Below, piece by piece: positions 5,410-7,284 of a stretch of DNA of 7,284 nucleotides. Location: assembly GCA_003354225.1 (NCBI GenBank), contig PIVH01000174.1, positions 1 through 7,284 on the forward strand, written 5' to 3'. The translations under genes and the position numbers were made by a program. Each line of letters begins with the position of its first letter. The first letter of the stretch is position 1. Source of the DNA: Globobulimina sp. Lineage: Eukaryota; Foraminifera; Rotaliida. Under the pieces are notes generated by a model. The model was not told the DNA's origin. It searched no databases and was given only the letters and a program-made list of their open reading frames with translations.

Positions 5410-7284
5410 TTACAATGGTGTAATAAATAATGTTTTTTTACAATTTGAATTTCGTGTAATATGATAATAATTTTTTTTCTTTAATGTCCATCCATATTTA
5501 TTATATAAGGATTGATTTTTATTTATAAATTTTGATATATTATTTCTTGGATTTATAATAATAATCTCTTTAAATGTACTTTGCAATTTACCCGATTCAT
5601 TGATCTCTTTTATGGCTGATATTGTTGAAGATGTAAATGCAGAATTTAATTCTATTGATTTATCCCATCCCAATCTCGTTGCTTTTATATTATATACAAT
5701 AATATGTTCCAATTTATGTTTAAATAAATGTAATATTTTACTAAACATAATGCATTCAGATGATATAAACAATGGTTTAAATAATAAATAACCATAACAA
5801 CTCTGGCTTGCACCTTCTTTATGCATATCCATCCAAAACATATTTATTTCAACATTATAAACATTGTTTATCATATTTTTAAATAATCTTTGCATATAAA
5901 TTGGTATTTTACTCAATATCTGTGATGATGATGAATGTGATCCCAATCCCAAACCAATTAATTCAGCAATACATATAACATCGCAATTCTTTATTGCACA
6001 TTGTTGGAATGGATATCCACGAATCATCACACTTAACATAGATATCGGTCGGATTAATTTTTCATAATCCAATTTCAACGGAATATCATGGATTGATTTA
6101 AAAACAAAGGCTTGCAACGAGCCCACGAATAATCTCTCATTTTCTTCTTGATAATCACTCCAAAACACACAATTCCAGAGTGATTGTCCAAATTTATCAT
6201 TTAGAATATCAACCACCATCCCATCATCTTTTGCAAATCTTCCATGAGCCACTTCAAACTCTGTTTAATTATTTATCATTTACAAAAACAACAACACATA
6301 CAAACAATGAATAAAATAAAGGCCAAACCGGCAGTGGTAGATAAAGGCCCAAATATTTTAAAAGCAGTGCCTTCGAATATAAATTCTTTACCAATGCCAT
6401 GATAAAAAATATCTACGTCTGAATGCGCCATTGTTGAGCCGTAACATTCAATGCTTTCTCGTAACAATCTCGACCAGTTTGCGAAACATGAATGCCTTTT
6501 TTTCAATGAGACATCCGATTCATTCCATTGATTTCTTCGAAAACTGGCCGAAAAATTAAATGATTGCTCACTGAAATTGGTGTAAAAAAGGATACTCATT
6601 ATATGATCCATTCTAATCAATTCACCTTTTTTTATGCCATACAAAGGTAACCATGTATTAAACACATATTCTGATTGCCATTCACATGTAATTTCCTCTT
6701 CATCCTCTTTCCATACTTGATATTTCATTGTTGCCTTTTCTTTGGTTTCCATCCATTGTTCCAAACTGAAGCCATTTTCAAGCATCTCCGCTTTAAATGA
6801 CGCATATTTGGCTGAAATGTACCAATCACAAATACGATATCCGATATTCGATTCGGTCATATTTCCACCATCTTTTCCTTTAAATACAATATTTTCATTA
6901 TCAGTGATGTGTTTATAATATGTCCAATAAAAGAAGCGAATGCCGGAGGAATACTGGCTATTAATATTCAAAAAATCAGTCAAATAATCCTCAAATATTT
7001 GCATATCACATTTGGAATTATATTGCTTTGCCAATATTTTATAAATTTGTTGAATGAGCGAGTCATTATTCTGCCATAACGCATATTTAATCAAATCGTC
7101 ATTCATAATATCAATATTTGTATAATCCATAATTACGGCATCGCTGTCCCACTCTTCGCCCATTAAATACGTATAAAAATCATTCATTACGGCTTTATTT
7201 ACTCAATATTTACCCATTTCATCCATTAATCCGTCAATAAAACCACCACTGACTGCCTCATTTGATTCGGTTGTTGCTGATTTT
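5410..7284 (-). CDS. Large ADP-ribosyltransferase-like protein, paralogue B, 3' part (in-frame TGA at 7205; 5' end beyond the right edge)
   Basis: Exons 7284-6329 and 6260-5410 give about 601 codons of the C-terminal side. An ART-like fold spans about 6416-6100: IFYHGIG at the first motif, LSTTAEFEVAHGRFA across the splice junction, then FWSDYQEENERLFVG with the ExE-like ENE. This order (YxG, STT/STS, ExE) fits the R-S-E type of mono-ADP-ribosyltransferases, which transfer ADP-ribose from NAD to a target. The usual Arg of the first motif is His here (codon 6401-6399), so activity is doubtful. The region after the fold (6080-5413) is unrecognised and ends in a Lys/Asn-rich tail. Copy A reads CGA where this copy has TGA (7205-7203), so the gene is perhaps a pseudogene, or translation begins at ATG 7187. 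The first 383 bases match paralogue A. The fold call is by motif only. Confidence 0.7.
6261..6328 (-). other. Intron of paralogue B inside the ART-like fold (68 bp, phase 1)
   Basis: On the minus strand the exon ends ACTGCCG, the intron opens GTTTGG and closes TTAAACAG before AGTTTGAAGTGG. Splicing makes a Glu codon from 6329 with 6260-6259 and joins LSTTA to EFEVAHGRFA, exactly the spacing expected between the STT motif and the following helix of ART folds. If retained, the frame reads 16 more codons, mostly hydrophobic, ending in a Cys-rich CCCFCK and a TGA at 6278-6276. Confidence 0.8.
6902..7284. repeat. Right copy of the direct repeat within the large gene
   Basis: It pairs without gaps with 1-383 at a constant offset of 6901. 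The 13 differences (window positions 6981, 7020, 7032, 7059, 7092, 7098, 7105, 7106, 7159, 7166, 7190, 7197 and 7205) are all transitions. Eight are synonymous; the others change Ala to Met (two bases), Asp to Gly, Ile to Val and Arg to stop. Confidence 0.95.
7203..7205 (-). other. In-frame TGA in paralogue B (CGA in paralogue A)
   Basis: Plus-strand TCA at 7203-7205 corresponds to TCG at 302-304. On the coding strand CGA (Arg) has become TGA. Flanking codons upstream (7206-7283) stay open and identical to copy A, so this is an isolated nonsense change rather than general decay. TGA serves as the apparent stop of the DUF445 gene, which argues against TGA being a sense codon here. A sequencing error is possible. 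Confidence 0.8.

Noticed and set aside
6276-6328. A C-terminal membrane anchor ending the ART-like protein at 6276
   Set aside because: The hydrophobic end begins exactly at a GT and is followed by an AG that restores the ART fold, so it is best read as intron.
7203-7205. TGA as a sense codon in a changed genetic code
   Set aside because: No other in-frame TGA appears in the exons, the other copy has CGA here, and the DUF445 gene ends in TGA at the expected place.
1-7284. Matching ends could mean a circular molecule with an overlapping contig end
   Set aside because: The 383-bp ends differ at 13 sites, with mostly synonymous changes and one nonsense change, so they are two copies rather than the same bases read twice.
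1-7284. CRISPR arrays, transposons, tRNA or rRNA genes
   Set aside because: No regularly spaced repeats, terminal inverted repeats, transposase or reverse-transcriptase motifs, or cloverleaf-like segments were seen.

Overview
The window looks like nuclear DNA of an AT-rich, intron-bearing protist. It has dense genes on both strands and four short introns (57, 68, 80 and 127 bp) with GT...AG borders, each needed to join two halves of one protein. Intergenic gaps are tiny, and there are no ribosome-binding sites or operon layout. The proteins are of eukaryotic type: an extracellular somatomedin-B domain, N-glycosylation sequons, and a large ADP-ribosyltransferase-like protein with a Tudor/SH3-like N-terminus and ER/RD-rich low-complexity runs. 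I cannot name the species; an amoeboid or rhizarian protist is a guess from protein style only.

Layout, left to right. (1) 1..1599, minus: 5' part of a large gene (paralogue A), exon 1 1599-1198 and exon 2 1117 to beyond the left edge. (2) 1615..3205, plus: a complete two-exon gene for a membrane-anchored, Cys-rich SMB plus endonuclease/exonuclease/phosphatase protein of about 487 aa; its ATG lies only 15 bp from the ATG of paralogue A. (3) 3206..3453: short intergenic or 5' region with palindromes, a 24-codon reading frame and an imperfect tandem repeat. (4) 3454..5364, plus: two-exon DUF445 membrane protein, at least 617 aa, whose true N-terminus is probably further upstream. (5) 5410..7284, minus: 3' part of a second copy of the large gene (paralogue B), two exons, running off the right edge.

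Positions 1-383 and 6902-7284 are the same stretch of the large gene in two copies. They differ at 13 sites, all transitions, mostly synonymous. One difference turns a CGA codon of copy A into TGA in copy B (7205-7203), so copy B may be broken. Joining the visible exon lengths of both copies implies a full gene of about 980 codons. It would carry a Tudor-like domain near the N-terminus, a long helical charged middle, an ART-like fold around residues 670-750 and a C-terminal region of unknown function. The DUF445 gene and paralogue B are tail to tail with a 45-bp spacer. Nothing in the sequence ties the three gene types into one pathway. No RNA genes, CRISPR arrays or transposons were seen.
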